The translations under genes were made by a program, and so were the position numbers. Shown in pieces: positions 1 to 12,620 of a stretch of DNA of 64,000 bases. Source of the stretch: Azolla caroliniana (Eukaryota; Polypodiophyta). Numbering within the stretch: position 1 is the first letter of the stretch; every line of letters begins with the position of its first letter. Under the pieces are notes generated by a model. It did no database searches. It saw nothing but the letters and a program-made list of their open reading frames with translations, and had not been told where the DNA came from. Location of the stretch: the NCBI GenBank assembly GCA_043228905.1, contig JBHGNT010000018.1:4960001-5024000 (forward strand). Direction: 5' to 3'.

Positions 1-716
1 ATCTAGGCATTACCTAAACTTGAGTGGCATATCAAGTTGATAAAACTTCAAGAGGGAGAGCAATAGAAAAACTATGATAGATTGGCATGTTTGGTCAAGA
101 GATTGAGCTTTGGGCCCAATACTCAAAGAATAGCTAAATTCTTGTATGTGGTTATTTATAGATTTAAGGGAAATTAAAGGGGCAAAATAGTGACAATGTG
201 AAATGTCACTTCCACTAGCTATAAATAGCCTTAACTCCCATCCATTTATAGAAAACCAACATTCCATGAATTACATACTCTCTTTTTCTCTCTTTAGTTT
301 CTACTACAAAAAATCTCTTCAATGAGAGCGTGAGGGTAAGGGATATAAGAGAGGACTTTCGCTCTAAAGGTTTATATTGGGCATAAGTGATCTTAGGGAG
401 TATATCATTACATTTGAGTTGTGAGTATGAATTGTAACTTTTCTTTGGCAAAAAAAATCTTATTATTCTTCTAGAAGTAGCCCCATTAGTGAACCATGTT
501 CAATCCATGTATCCCTATTTTGTCAGCATCTTTTATCATCAATGATCATTATGCACATATGTGTTTCTTCACACTTGTAAATACAATATATAATAATTGT
601 TTGTGCTTTTTGCATACATGTTGAGTTAGATACTTAATCACAGTTTAATCTTGGGTTAAGTTTGCTTCCACTAATATAGAGAAACAACTAGTGAGTGAAC
701 ATGTATAGTATCATGT
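1..716. other. AT-rich intergenic DNA, no gene seen
   Basis: I see no coding sequence with recognisable domains, no RNA gene and no clear transposon end here. Short open frames on the minus strand (up to 85 codons) are low-complexity and look like chance. Confidence 0.5.
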
Positions 717-834
717 ATGGATTAAATAATGACTATCATTTGCATTTGCCAGTGAATTGGTTTTTAAATTATCATGTTATGGATTAAATAGTGACTATCA
801 TTTGCATTTGCTTGTGAATTGGTTTTTAAAGTTT
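717..834. repeat. Tandem duplication, 62-bp period, two copies
   Basis: The block beginning ATGGATTAAATA at 717 is repeated at 779 with the same order of words (GACTATCATTTGCATTTG, then GTGAATTGGTTTTTAAA). The copies differ at only a few positions, so the duplication is fairly recent. No coding content is visible. Confidence 0.85.
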
Positions 835-1466
835 TGTTTGGAAGGCATCAAAGATAGTGAAGCAATAAACTCTTACAACACAACATTTTAAGATGTATGT
901 CATGTTCAATCTCAAAGGCCATTTCGGCCTTTGAAAATACCTTGTTATATATCTTTCTTTCGACTAATTTGTTTTTTCTAATTCATTTGAAAATAATATC
1001 TCAAAGTAGTGAATAACTTTTTGCTTCTAGGTGTCTCTAGAGAAACTTTACTGACCTTTTTAAGTTTCTCTTTAACAGTATTTTTGTCCAAAAATTGCAT
1101 GTCAATATTTTTGCATATACATGTTTTGGATAGCTATTTTATTTGAATGTTAGTATGCTATAACAATGTTGAAGATATGAGAAACTAGGGCATATAACAC
1201 TCGAAGACAATTTTTCCTGTCTAAAATGATATGGTCTATCAATGCTCATCTAGAGGACATGTCTATTTCATCCTTGATTAAAATATATTAGGAAGAAAAG
1301 CATTTTCTTTTTCCTTTTTTCTATCACAATACACATTCTATGAAAAACGGGTGAAATGCAATATGTGTTGGGCGTTGAACTACTTTAAACAAGTGACACT
1401 TTGCATTGTTAAAGACATGAATTTCTCATGGTGTGTCCTTTCTCTTTTCCACATAAATCACAAACC
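835..1466. other. Intergenic, upstream of the candidate secreted-protein gene
   Basis: AT-rich DNA without a supported gene. The last few hundred bases are the presumed promoter region of the gene that starts at 1537. Confidence 0.4.
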
Positions 1467-1474
1467 TATATAAG
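1467..1474 (+). promoter_or_regulatory. Candidate TATA box
   Basis: TATATAAG lies 63 bp before the ATG at 1537. A start site about 30 bp downstream would give a leader of roughly 35-40 nt. This spacing argues against the earlier in-frame ATG at 1477, which would sit only a few bases after the TATA box. Confidence 0.45.
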
Positions 1475-1536
1475 GTTTGGTGGTCATAGAGGGTTTTATC
1501 TTTGTTGGGAGCATTTCGATCGATTTCGATATCACC

Positions 1537-1721
1537 ATGAATGCTCTTCGGTTTAAAATGGCCTCCCTAATTTACACATTTGTAACTATCTCTTTCTTAT
1601 GTGGAAGCTTAATGCTTCTATTGAATGTGGTTGTAGCACGTCCTGAGAAAGGAGCTCTTAACACGTACATGAGATGGTGGCCCACAAGTCATCAAGAGTC
1701 CAAAGGTACCTTTTTGAATTG

Positions 1722-1760
<39 letters not shown>

Positions 1761-2063
1761 TATGTGTATATGTATGATTAACTATCATGGAAGATTGAAT
1801 AAGGTCAATGTGTCAAAGTTGAGCCCAAGGTGAGGATTTCAATGTTGTGACTTTTGATGCTAACTATTCAACATAGAGTGAGAAAGAGATAGAATCAATT
1901 GACCCATACTTGAGAGATTGTATAGAGTGTAGCAAAGATGTGTGGAAGTAAGGATGTGAACCCATGACTTTGTGTTAATAGCATAATATGCTAAAACTAG
2001 ACTAGGCCAAGCTTCATGGGCACAAGTTTATACAATGGAAAAGGAGAGTCCATGATGATAATG

Positions 2064-2100
<37 letters not shown>

Positions 2101-3436
2101 CATATTATATTTTAATAATTTGCATTGCCCAAGGTAGACTTTCTCATATTCTTCTAATAAAAGAATACTTATGGAACCAATGTGGGTGCGTGGATTGGAT
2201 TATAGGTGAATTGCAATTGAGATTGCGCATTGTGAGACGAAGGTGTATGGAGTTGAAAATGTTGGAAATCAAGTTCTAATATGGAGTGAGGATGATATGA
2301 TGACTTGATCAGCTATTTCATCTAGGCAATTGAATGAAAAGTTCACATACTATTAATAATATTATAATAAACCATCATAAAATCGAAAGTTTTATTTAAT
2401 GCTTATAAGACTGTTACAACTTGGCTTCTCGTTAGATAGAAAAAAATGGTATTCTATGGTTGATCCAATATGTTCTGGCTACTAGTGAATTTCTATTGAG
2501 AACCATTTTGCCCTATTTTGATTCGATTAATGTTTAATTTTCTTCACCATGTAAGTTTTAATTTCACAGATGAATGTTAGACGACATAGAATGTTTGATG
2601 CATTAGTATTAAGACCATGGCTTCCTCATATTAGTTTTCTATAGTTTACAATGTTGTACATGGGATGTAAATATGCATGTATAGCTGGAGCACAAGTGGG
2701 TTAACATTATCGTGTTACCCAAATATCGTTGTTATAAAAGAGTTCGTTGGGATAAGTAGAGAGGGGGTAAAATGGGGCTAATTTCAGTTTTGTTGGAGAT
2801 AGGGGCCGCATAAGTTTTTGTTGTTTTCTTACTAGTTCTGGAGTTGTTCCTCCGGGTTGTATATTTTAATCCCACAATGGATTCAAGTTGAACTCTTTTG
2901 TATTATGTTTGCTAACTAATACGAAGTAGTGTTTTTTTTTGAAAAAAAAAAAACCAAATTGCTTGTACTTTGCATGCTTCTTAGATGTTTTTTGCACAAT
3001 TCCTTAAATAAAAAAAAGATGAATTCTTAAACTCAATTTTAAGGCTAGAGGAACAAGGTTTGTTGCAACCAACACGAAGTTTTTGTAAATATGCCCTTTT
3101 TTTAATCATTACTTGACATATGTTTTGCATATAGATGAGACGCGAAAGGTATCGTCAATGGTTACAAGCATGAAACCTCAAGATAGTGCATTTGGAGTCA
3201 ACAACGAGATGGATAGCTCAAATGGTGACGTACTTAACAAGATTGATGAAGATGCATGGTGGCATGACCTTGCTAATAGCTACCCTCCGCCTTTCTTGGG
3301 CCCGGCAATTGCAGTTGACCCTTTATATGTCGGTAGTGAACTTGAAGACACAAGCACAAAGATGTCTAACAATCGTGATGAAGCTCCTATTAGAGACACT
3401 AGGGTAAAACATGAGTCTCATGATATACACCCTTAA
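1537..3436 (+). CDS. Candidate two-exon small secreted protein, family unknown
   Basis: Exon 1 is 1537-1705 and exon 2 is 3135-3436, separated by a GT-AG intron (1706-3134). The intron is phase 1: the last G of exon 1 plus AT of exon 2 makes Asp, and both reading frames stay open, giving 156 aa. The N-terminus is signal-peptide or anchor-like, with basic residues and then about 20 hydrophobic residues around TFVTISFLCGSLMLLLNVVV, followed by a hydrophilic chain. Exon 2 is acidic and has a Trp-rich and Pro-rich core (DAWWHDLANS, YPPPFLGP). I recognise no family. A peptide precursor or small secreted or anchored protein fits, but this is inference. The consistent splice phase, the upstream TATA box and the signal-like start are the support. 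A chance pairing of two open frames is the alternative. The second Met (1558) is also possible. Confidence 0.45.
1725..2102. repeat. Two dinucleotide microsatellites inside the intron
   Basis: A (GT)n tract of about 30 bp at 1725-1754, followed by imperfect GT/AT words, and a (CA)n tract at about 2069-2102 lie in the intron of the candidate secreted-protein gene. They are complementary in sequence, so the intron transcript could pair with itself. Confidence 0.8.
2780..2955 (+). mobile_element. Probable LINE 3' end with poly-A tail
   Basis: A segment with TTCCTCCGGGTTGTATATTTT, then TTTTGTATTATGTTTGC, then a T-run and an uninterrupted A12 run ends at about 2955. This word order is typical of plant L1-like LINE 3' UTRs, so I read it as a 5'-truncated LINE insertion in the intron. 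No coding part is present, and I could not fix a target duplication. Confidence 0.35.
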
Positions 3437-3920
3437 AATATAGTGGTAATAATAATAGTTATAATAATGATGTGTCTACTAATTTAGCCATAAAACATCA
3501 TAGAGAAATATAATATTAAGTTAAGTCTTAGACATCAATGGGTTTTACAAGTAGGCTCTACTACATTTAAGACTAGGTTCTCTTTGTTGGAACTTTCTTC
3601 TTCCATTTTGATAATCGAGGCTTTCTCACACACTCCTTATAACAAATCCATCAATCAAAGTTGGTTAATGTTTTGTTGCTTGAAATTTAATGGTGTCCAA
3701 GTAATTTAATGTAACCTTTTAGTAAATGTTGCTTCATTTTTTGTTATCAATAAGTATATTTCTATTAAATTAGAATGAACTTCCAAATGAAACGCTCTTA
3801 TGTTTCTACCTTTGCTGATTATCTAAAATGTCTAAAGAGAAATTAAGAAGTATTTTGGTATTGCTTACCCTTTACAAACACTACCGTTGTTTTATCTCAT
3901 GTTTTTAGGTTGCATATATC
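3437..3920. other. Intergenic, downstream of the secreted-protein candidate
   Basis: AT-rich 3' flank. No supported gene or element. Confidence 0.4.
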
Positions 3921-3921
3921 A

Positions 3922-3980
3922 TGTTTTTTTTTTTCTAAACAAGATATCCTTCCATTAGTTTTAAGAAGCATGTCTGCTAA
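3922..3980 (-). repeat. Oligo(A)-tailed 3' end shared with 32007-32069
   Basis: Read on the minus strand, this is a stretch ending ACTAATGGAAGGATATC followed by about 11-12 A. An almost identical tail occurs at 32007-32069, also on the minus strand, next to PPR remnants. Shared A-tailed ends indicate a non-LTR retroelement or two retrocopies with the same 3' end. Confidence 0.5.
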
Positions 3981-4149
3981 AAAATACAACCAATAGCTCA
4001 GCACTTCCAGCAACACCTTTGTTACAAAAGACTTCAAAAGCTTCCTTTGGAGCCTTGTGAAAGAGGGAATGGTGTACAAAGCATTACTCACATATTGCAG
4101 ATATTTATCATGCAATTCAAACACATTCCATGCAAATGCCTGGTCTAAT

Positions 4150-5851
4150 CCAGTTACAACCTTCTTCTCAGCCTTTGTATAAGATAATTCCAAAGGTCTT
4201 GGCAAATAGATTATGGAAGTATTTGTCAAAGTTTATACGTCCCGCCCAATATGGTGTTGTTCCAGTTAGGAATATATTGCATGTAATGTGTTGGACGTTC
4301 AATTACCATGGATTATGCAAGACACACTCATCAAGGATTGATTATGGTACAATTAGGTTTGGGGAAAGCTTATGATCATGATAATTATTCATTTATTTCT
4401 ACTATAATGAATACAATGGAATTTGGACCATGTGTGTCTCGCCTCATATTTATATTAGGACAACCTGAATAATGCTTAATTGGAAAATTACATCTTGCCC
4501 TCACGAGATCAATTAGTCAAGGATGCCCTCTTAAACCATTGTTGTTTGTTATTGTTACTCATCCCTTGTTAGTGATTTATCAACGCTTGCAACTAATGGT
4601 GACATTGTGGGCCTACTTCCATCTGGAGGGCAACTGGTTGCATAAGCTTTGGCAGATGATCCTTTAATATCTCTACGAGCCTCATGTGAGAATCTTGATA
4701 AGGGGATGCTTGTATGGAAATAATTGTGTTGGCTTCTGGATTACATATTAAGTAGTGGAAGTCTAGTCTTGTATCATGTACCAAAAGGGATTTGGAATGT
4801 CTAGGATGGTAAGGACCCGTGGTAAGGAATGGCTCTATTTTTTTTATACTTGGGGTATCCATTGAGAATCAATGTTACGAATGGTCAATTGATTGAATGT
4901 ACGTCAAATCACTTAAAGGGATAAGTTCAAGTACTGGAAGTCACAATCTTGGTTATTTCATGTATGACTAAAGGTTATACAATGTATTATGGAACCCATG
5001 ATATTATATCATTTGTCATTGTTGTCATGGACAAAGAAGGATTTGTGTTATGTTTTGCAATCTCTTTAATATTTGTTGTGGAGAAAGAGGGGTAAGATGG
5101 GAATCATATGGGTTGCAAGGAATCATCTAGCAACCCCAAAGCACTTGAGGAAGTTAGAATATTAGACTTAACTATGCATATGATGACTCGTAGATTTTCG
5201 TTATTGCAAGTCATGTGTTCTAACTCACAACCATGGATATCTATTGTTCAATATTTCATTGAGAACAAGGGTTTAACACATGGGAGGACAATGATTAAGG
5301 CTTCATGGTGGCAATTACTGAACGTATGTATTTTACTTAAGATTCTTGACCCTTAATGTGTTCAAAACTTCGTTATCTCATGGCAAGAAGGGGTCTCTTT
5401 TTCTAGTAGAGAGAACAACTACAAAATATTATATTGATTCAAGGTCCTTTATCTCTACAAATAGAATAGCAACCTTGGGTTGACTAGTGTTTAAGGCGTC
5501 AAACGTCATTTTTTACAAGTGACTTATAATATATTGTATCACTTCTCTGTTGAGTCTCTTCAATGATTATCATCCAAAGCTGAACAAGAATAGAAAGTAC
5601 ATAACTTTGATTTTGGATGGTGGCAAATCTTAAAACGTAGTTGTCATTCTAAAGTGCCAATTGTAGCAAAGGTCTTGATTTGGAGAGTTTTGATTGGGGG
5701 TTTGTCTTTGAGATTAGATCTAATGCGATGTGGACTAATAACAAGCAATTGCTTCTTTTGCATTATTCAAGTGGAAGATAGTACTCATAATTTCATACAA
5801 TGTTCGATTGCTTGTCATATTTGGAGTTACATTTGTCACGATGGTGTTTGA
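4150..5851 (+). pseudogene. Decayed LINE (L1-type) reverse transcriptase with zf-RVT domain
   Basis: Frames on the plus strand can be pieced together across stops and frameshifts. About 4184-4290 encodes KIIPKVLANRLWKYLSKFI then AQYGVVPVRNI, matching the LINE RT fingers (usual form KIIAKLLANRL, then SQTGFVPGRSI). About 4495-4570 encodes ISQGCPLKPLLF, the RT QGCPLSPLLF motif. About 5120-5330 resembles the post-RT region (GVRILDLTMH-like words, PWISIVQYFI). About 5654-5850 encodes the RT-associated zinc-binding region (VLIWRVLIGG, then CFFCIIQVEDSTHNFIQCSIACHIW-like spacing). Length and order fit a 5'-truncated LINE pol. It is not functional. The RT YADD box is not readable. Confidence 0.7.
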
Positions 5852-8800
5852 AGCCAAGACAATGAGTGTTTGTACAATTCATAAAGTCGGTCCAAATCAA
5901 AGATAGAGATCATTTTTCCTATTGATAAGGTATTATTGGGGATTGCATGATAATTGGGATATGCACAAGGCTTTTGTATTTGATGGTAGGCATGGAGTCA
6001 AAACATATCTACGAAAGTTGAACGGAGTACTAATTTGGCAATTTTCTTTGTGTTTCTTTGTCAAGCAATGGTGAATGGTTTAAAATGTCAACAATTTTTT
6101 AAATGGATATTATTTTTCTATGCAATTATTGATGAGGATTCTAGGCATGGATGGTACCATTGTCATAATATATGCGCAAAGAGGAGGGACGACAAGAGAT
6201 TATTAAAGTAATGAGTGTTGCACAAAGCAATGGTGAATGGTTTTAAAACATCAACAAATGTTTGAAATGTTACATGATTTTTCTATACTCTAATTAAGGA
6301 GTTAAGTATAGTGTCCTTACATTCAAAGTTATTAAATCATCTCATTCTTATGTCTAAGATTTGGGCATCATTAATGATGATATTTTCGTCCTCTTTACCA
6401 ACGGTTTACATTCAAAGTGTCAAAGCTTTACATTCTTCATCATGTACGGATTTGTTTAACTACATATGTGATGGGGACTATATGTTGAAAGTTCAAACAA
6501 AATCGATCAGCTCGTGATCGAGGTTTGGAAGGTCAGATCCTCCACAAAGACATTTGGATTTGTCCTTTTTGTGTGCTTGATGCACCTTTTGAATTTCTCG
6601 ACTTTGTGTTCAAGTTGGGTGGAATTGAGCTCCTTTGCAATACATTCCTTTGTCCTTTTGGAAAGGTATGGTTGGCATGTGAACTTGGGCCAATCTTCAT
6701 TGATGCCAAGGAAGATGGTGGCTTTTGCAGTTAGGATGTGGTCATGGGAAGGTATTTCACCCTGTGACTCCTCAACATGGTTTGTTAGAGAGAAAATGAA
6801 AATCCATTAAAGTGCATTAAGAAATGATAATAAAGTGGGATTCGAACTTTGTGTAGATACATTATAAATGTTTGAATCATCAATATTCATCCTCGCTCCT
6901 TGCCTACTATGCATTGAAATATCCTAGAGTTTTGTATTATGTTCCCAGATGCCCTTAAGTTTCTGTTACTCAGCAAATACCCCTTGTTAACCCTTGAAAG
7001 AGAGAAAATGTAGATGATTTACAATGCACTTTATGTTACATATAGTTGTCATGACGGTTTGTCAAGGGCATTTGGGAATTAATGGACACTTACAAACATT
7101 TGGAAAATAATTAATTTTTGAGTATTTGAGAGAAGATATTTTTCGAGAAAAGTACAATGCATAGCCAAAAAATTTAATACAAAAATGTAAATTGTACATT
7201 TAAATCATCATATAGGCTATCGAAAATAAATTAAATTGGTTTAAAATATGGTGATGGAAGACAAAACCACATCATGATTTGATATTAAAGATAAGTATGA
7301 AATGTGACAAATCCAAATTTTCCTTGCATATTGGGTCGCAACATTTGATGTTGTAGAATATGATTTCATGGATCTAACAATGTTAGTTACATTTTTGTAA
7401 CCTAGCTTTGACCCTAGGTCACATGTTGAATTGAATTTCTTGTAAGATTTGAATGTTGTGAAAGTGTTTGGAATACATTGGGATTTTTTTCAAATCTAGT
7501 GTACGTGATAAAAATGAGTATCGAGGCAATTACAACTATAGTATATTTGGTTGTACATCTAAGATTTGATTTTTCATTCCATGAGAAAGAGGTAGATTGC
7601 TGCCACTATATCTCAAAGAGTTGCAAAAGCATAGATGTGTGTTCCACCATGAAAATAACGAGAAATTTTTCACCATGATAAATAATAATGTGAAAAGACA
7701 CTATTATTTAGAGTAAGGAAATTTTACTTTGATATTTTGCTAGAATAAAAAAGTGCAATAAAATGATATGTTTGTTGAAGGACGTCACACATGTAATACA
7801 TCAATCACTAGAACAAACAAAATGTGTAATGCACTAGAAAACAACACATTGCCCTATATAATTGTTCGTGTGAATGACAATCAATAGTGGATGTATTGAT
7901 TAACAACAATATTGGTGGATACTTATGTGCATTGTTATAGACTCATTGACCTCCAAAATAGTTTGTTTGAATGATTATCTTTGATCTTGATTACCATGTT
8001 AGGTTGTTAGAAGAACAAAAATGATAGATTGTCAAATTAGTGTGATAATCACATGTGCATATTCGTCACTCGATTATCATTGTAACTAGTAGGACACTAT
8101 ACAACACAATAGGAAAGAAACAAGTCAATCTTGGTCATAATACTTGTTGTATCGAACAGGTTGGAAATTTGGTCATGGAGCCAATTGTGTATTTTGTCAC
8201 AACTATTAACTTGATCATTGGTTTCTCTTTCTTCATTGCCACATTTACCAATCTAACTATCAATATCCTAGGAGGATTGTTTAATCTACTTGCTAGAGTT
8301 GGAAAGAACATGCCAACAAAATGTATGCACGATATCATGTAAACAAGAGACACTCCATTCCTAACTAACCATGAAAAATTCATAACACAAGATGTGAGCT
8401 TGAATTCAATGTCAAGTGTGGATAATATTTGGTACATTCTTGTAGCAACACTTTGTGATTTTAATGTAGAATCCCTTTGTGTCATTAGAAGATGAAGAAA
8501 TTTCGTAAACTATTAGGCAATCAAGGAAATAGATGTGCCCTCATTTTAATGCAATCCTTTTATAAGCTTAATACAAATAGTACAAGACATATCACAAGCA
8601 ATAATTTTCTAGTTTTATTTAAAATAAAGATTGCATACATGTGCAATGCATGCAAGTACTATGCTAAAATATGGAGAGACAAATGTTATCATCAAGCAAA
8701 TTGTGCAAGGAAATAATCATGGTCATCATGTGTCACATAAAGGTTGTGATCATTTATATCTAGTTATTAATCCCTTCCTATGTTGAACATCACAACAAAC

Positions 8801-10351
8801 AATTTCCAGTTATAGCATACAAACAATCCTAAATCGAATGTGCTCAAGGACATCCTTCATGGCAATGGTTTAAAACTATTATTTCCTTAGGTTGTGGCTA
8901 TTGTACAAAAATATGTCCGCATTCAGAAGTAAAGTTATTTCTCAACAAAACTCAAAAAGGCTAATATATTGAACTTCACATCAAAACAAGTAGAGAAAAA
9001 CAATGAAAAATAACAATGATTGCCAACTATTCATAAGTTCCTCGAAGATTACTAAAATACCATATGTTTGAAATTAACCATATTATGAGTCTCATGTCGC
9101 TGAATTACAAACAATTTGGAAGGCCTAGCTACAAGCTACATCCACAGAAGTGCAAGAGGTGTTGTGGGGGGGGGGGCTTCAACAATAGCATGAAAGCCTA
9201 ATGAAGAGAATGTGACAACAAGTTTTGAAAATATCCATGGGATGACTTGCCAACTAATTAAATCAATCGTTGGGAATAGCTTTAAGGAACTTCCAAAGTA
9301 GGGATAACTCCCTTCTACAAAAGTTATGATTGATTATAATGGTAGTTTTAACAGTGAATCTCAAAAAATGTATTGTACTGAAGAACTTTTGAAGATTGGT
9401 ACCCTTGGCGACGGTTTAGTTAGGCATCGACACAGCTCTACCCATCGATGATTCTCAAACCCGATCGTGTTGGTTAGGAAAGCAGCTCTTACTCATAAGG
9501 ATAGTTTACTACTGTTGAATATCAGAAATTGCATTTAATTGGTGACGATTGGTATCCCAGAGGTTGTTTGGCTACGCATTCCTTTTCTTCTTCCGAGAGA
9601 AATTATTTGACACTCATTATCGCATAGCCAAAATAAAAACATCATTTATTCATATCATCATGTGTGGATGTGCCTAGCATACAACTGGTTTATACATCAC
9701 ATTTCACCAGATTTCCAAATTTGGCTACAGAAATATGGACAAACAAAATTATTTGATACTCATTATTGCATAGACAGCTTAAAAGTCATTTGAACTTGTG
9801 TAGAAGTGTATAGAACACATTTGGTTTATCCATCAACGAAAAGTACAGACCAGCGGTTTCATTCTTACATTTATTTCTGCAAATTTACTTAATATTCCAT
9901 GACTAATTATGATTTCATAGCCTCAAATTTCCCACAACATGTCAACTGTCACAAACTAAACTTAAGTATTCACTATTCTCAGTCGATCATGACATGCTCT
10001 GGATATAAAAACTTTTGGCATTTATTATTATCAAGCCTGTCATAAATACAAATTCTTAACAGTATTATTATTCAATGAATAACTGTTACAATACCTTTAG
10101 CTGCACCACATTCTGAGGGTCAATTCTTCGATCAATGGACTGGAACAGAGATTTTGTCCTGAACCTGCTATGTGATTTAAACTACCATTTGGGCATATAT
10201 CGCCTTCTTGCCAGAGGCAGCAACATTATGCTAATTCTTTGCAAGATTGAAAGCAATAGGAAAAGAAATCCAAAAACCCAAAAAAATAAAACAAAAAACT
10301 TACTCTCCCCCTCAATCTTCCATTATGGGCATAATATACCATTGGTATATA
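5852..10351. other. Long AT-rich intergenic stretch, no gene supported
   Basis: About 4.5 kb without recognisable coding domains. A short phrase, GCAATGGTGAATGGTTT, occurs at about 6066 and again at about 6227, suggesting local duplication in LINE 3' flank DNA. A G-run lies at about 9166-9178. ORFs at 6311-6810, 8055-8485 and 8492-8716 are short, uneven in composition and match nothing I know. Confidence 0.5.
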
Positions 10352-11390
10352 TCAAAGCAACTTTTTGTGCTTCGTATGGAAGTCCAGATACGGTGAATTG
10401 GGTCCAGGAATATATTCACCATAATGCATATGAAGACGGATAGCTGCCAGTTTAGTCAAAATGCCCTCTGGGACATCAACTTCAGTGTATTTCACCGACT
10501 CTCTAACAGGAATTCCCTTACAAGTTGTCTGGTCTTTCTTGTGATAATCCAAGTAATCTATAGGCACTTCTTGGGTCTTTGGAAGATATCTTTTCATCTT
10601 CTTTGCTTGCTCTGGTGTTATGTTCTGTGAATGGATAAGTCTACGTAGGATTGTTTCTTGTTTCCTTAGACTCCTCCTTTTTGTAGACCCTCTCAATGAT
10701 TCCCAGTCATACTTAAAATCCTTTCTACCACTTGGTGGTTTCAGCCTTTCTCCACCAGCATGATGACAATAGTATTAGCAATTTAGCATCCAATATCAAT
10801 TTATGAAAGACTAATTCTCCGTCTTGCTCCATAGCTATTGTTAGTCCAACAGAATAAGGTATAATCAGAAACCAATGTCAATAATGATTTCACTCACTTG
10901 TACGCATCTCCTTTGATGAGAGCTGATCTTTTCCGATGGCAAAAGTCTGACATTCTAACTTCATGCAATGACCGCAGCCTCTTCAAATAGACTAAATTCT
11001 TTCTCTCTATTTTGCAAAGCCGATCTGGTAACACCAATAACACGTGTTTCCTAATGCTGATCTCACATTATATTGGAAAGAAATTTCATTGAACACCAAA
11101 TGTCTCATGGCCACTAATATGCTTGCCTTCATGAACTACTAAGCACAAGAGAAATCTCTCAAAAGTTCACTTAGACCTTGAAATTACAAACCTTCTTGAA
11201 GTCTCATTCTCTTCGCATTCAGAGTCAGAAAAGGGCCTCGGTCAGGGGATTTATTATCAACAGCTGGTTTAATATTCTTAATGCGCAAATGATGACGACG
11301 TAATTTGATATCATGCTCCCACTTTAAGTATCCAGTCATCACTTCATACTTCTTCATCCTTGCATCTAATTTAAATGCATTGGAACACAT
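10352..11390 (-). CDS. CFAP97/hemingway-like protein, three coding exons
   Basis: Coding exons on the minus strand are 11390-11192, 11024-10898 and 10745-10352. Introns are GT-AG with phases 1 and 2, and the joined frame is open for 239 aa. The protein shows the CFAP97/hemingway pattern: a basic start, then LRRHHLRIKNIKPAVDNKSP, then LTLNAKRMRLQE joined across the first intron to DRLCKIERKN (family pattern LxKLQxEEExxxIExEN). A later block DWESLRGSTKRRSLRKQE continues to ILRRL, like the family's SLNxxxRxxELxxIxxEN...ILKRL. CFAP97 proteins act in motile cilia and sperm flagella, probably in axoneme or tubulin organisation. The C-terminal 80 residues (YLDYHKKDQ and after) are not part of the family core as I know it. 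The start is the first Met after the acceptor at 11400/11401; the intron side has an in-frame TAG. The gene looks intact. Confidence 0.62.
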
Positions 11391-11399
11391 TTTCGGTTC

Positions 11400-12620
11400 C
11401 TATCATCCGAAACCAAAACCAGTAAGATGCAGAACAATATATGAATTGCAAATATTAACAACGTTCTAAGACGATCTTATCATTATACTAGAATAGGCGT
11501 TGATGTCACCATTTTTTAGAAACACTGATGTTCAACATTGATAGGCTGCCATGACTCTTGCTATCAAGTCAACATTGATTTTTCAAGAATATGTATATGC
11601 AAAGTTTTCCCAATCAGCAACATACAGAAATTAGCTCGTGAGAAATCATTTGGATATGCATGTCTGATGGTGCATTAAGATTGTTTAGAAATGCCTCGTG
11701 TAAAATATGAAGGTTATCATGACTCTTCGTGGACAGCACTTCCACATGACTTTATCGTGTATAACAAATGATCTGATAATAATTCTCACAGTTCAAGGTA
11801 CTTGCATGAGTGAAGATCTCTCAACGAGAAAGCTTATGATGAACAAAATTAATTTGTTTAGCATATCACACAATAAGATTATCTATAAATGTTTCTTCAA
11901 TAAAAACAGGAATGCTCCATGACACTTGATAGAATGCGTTCATGAATGCTCATTGTAAAGTGGAATAGGCTCGTCATTTTTTAAGGTATTTTATATGAAT
12001 TCTTCCCAGTGTCATGAACTTACTTATTGTCTTAATGGTAAAACTATCATATAGACCATGATGCAGAGAAAATCACTTTGAAAACAAGTAAGACAACTTA
12101 TCATGTATGAAATGGAGAAAACATGTATATATTGCTTAAAATTATAGACTTTATTAGAAGGAATTCTCAGATACTGGCATGGATGTGACATGGAGATCTC
12201 ATACGTTATGCTACAAATATCATATACCTCATCACGCAGAGAAATTTTGAATAGAAAGTGTTTAAGATTGTAGCACAGAAACTAAGGATCAAGAAACATA
12301 TGACATACAAACTAAGAAGGGATGTGTTTCCAGACAAAGAAAATATGAGGAGAAACACATGTTCTTTTACCAAAAAAAAAGGAGTCTTTTTCTAACAGAA
12401 AATATAACTTTTAACAAGAAAGAAAGCAATCAGAAAATATAAACATATAAAACATCAGGAAAACATCTAACTTTGAGCAGAAGAAAAAACATCAGAAACA
12501 AGGACAGTACCAAAACAAAGTCTCTTTCCGAACAGGAAAGGATGGAAGAAGACAATGCATTCAGCATATCAACAGAGGGGGGAAAAAAAACAAGTAAAAT
12601 CAAAGGATGTAAACGCTTAC
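11400..12620 (-). other. Probable 5'UTR intron of the CFAP97-like gene
   Basis: A good donor (CAA|GTAAGC at 12621/12620) and an acceptor (GATAG|GAACC at 11400/11399) can be paired on the minus strand. The joined frame upstream of the start Met has no other Met, so the first exon would be untranslated. The stretch itself holds no domain or repeat I recognise. Confidence 0.35.

Noticed and set aside
1477-1536. Earlier in-frame ATG of the secreted-protein candidate
   Set aside because: It lies three bases after the TATA box, so it would be outside or at the very start of the transcript. Translation from 1537 also gives the better signal-like N-terminus.
8055-8485. Overlapping 95- and 116-codon frames on opposite strands
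   Set aside because: Hydrophobic words but no recognisable family, no splice partners and AT-driven composition.
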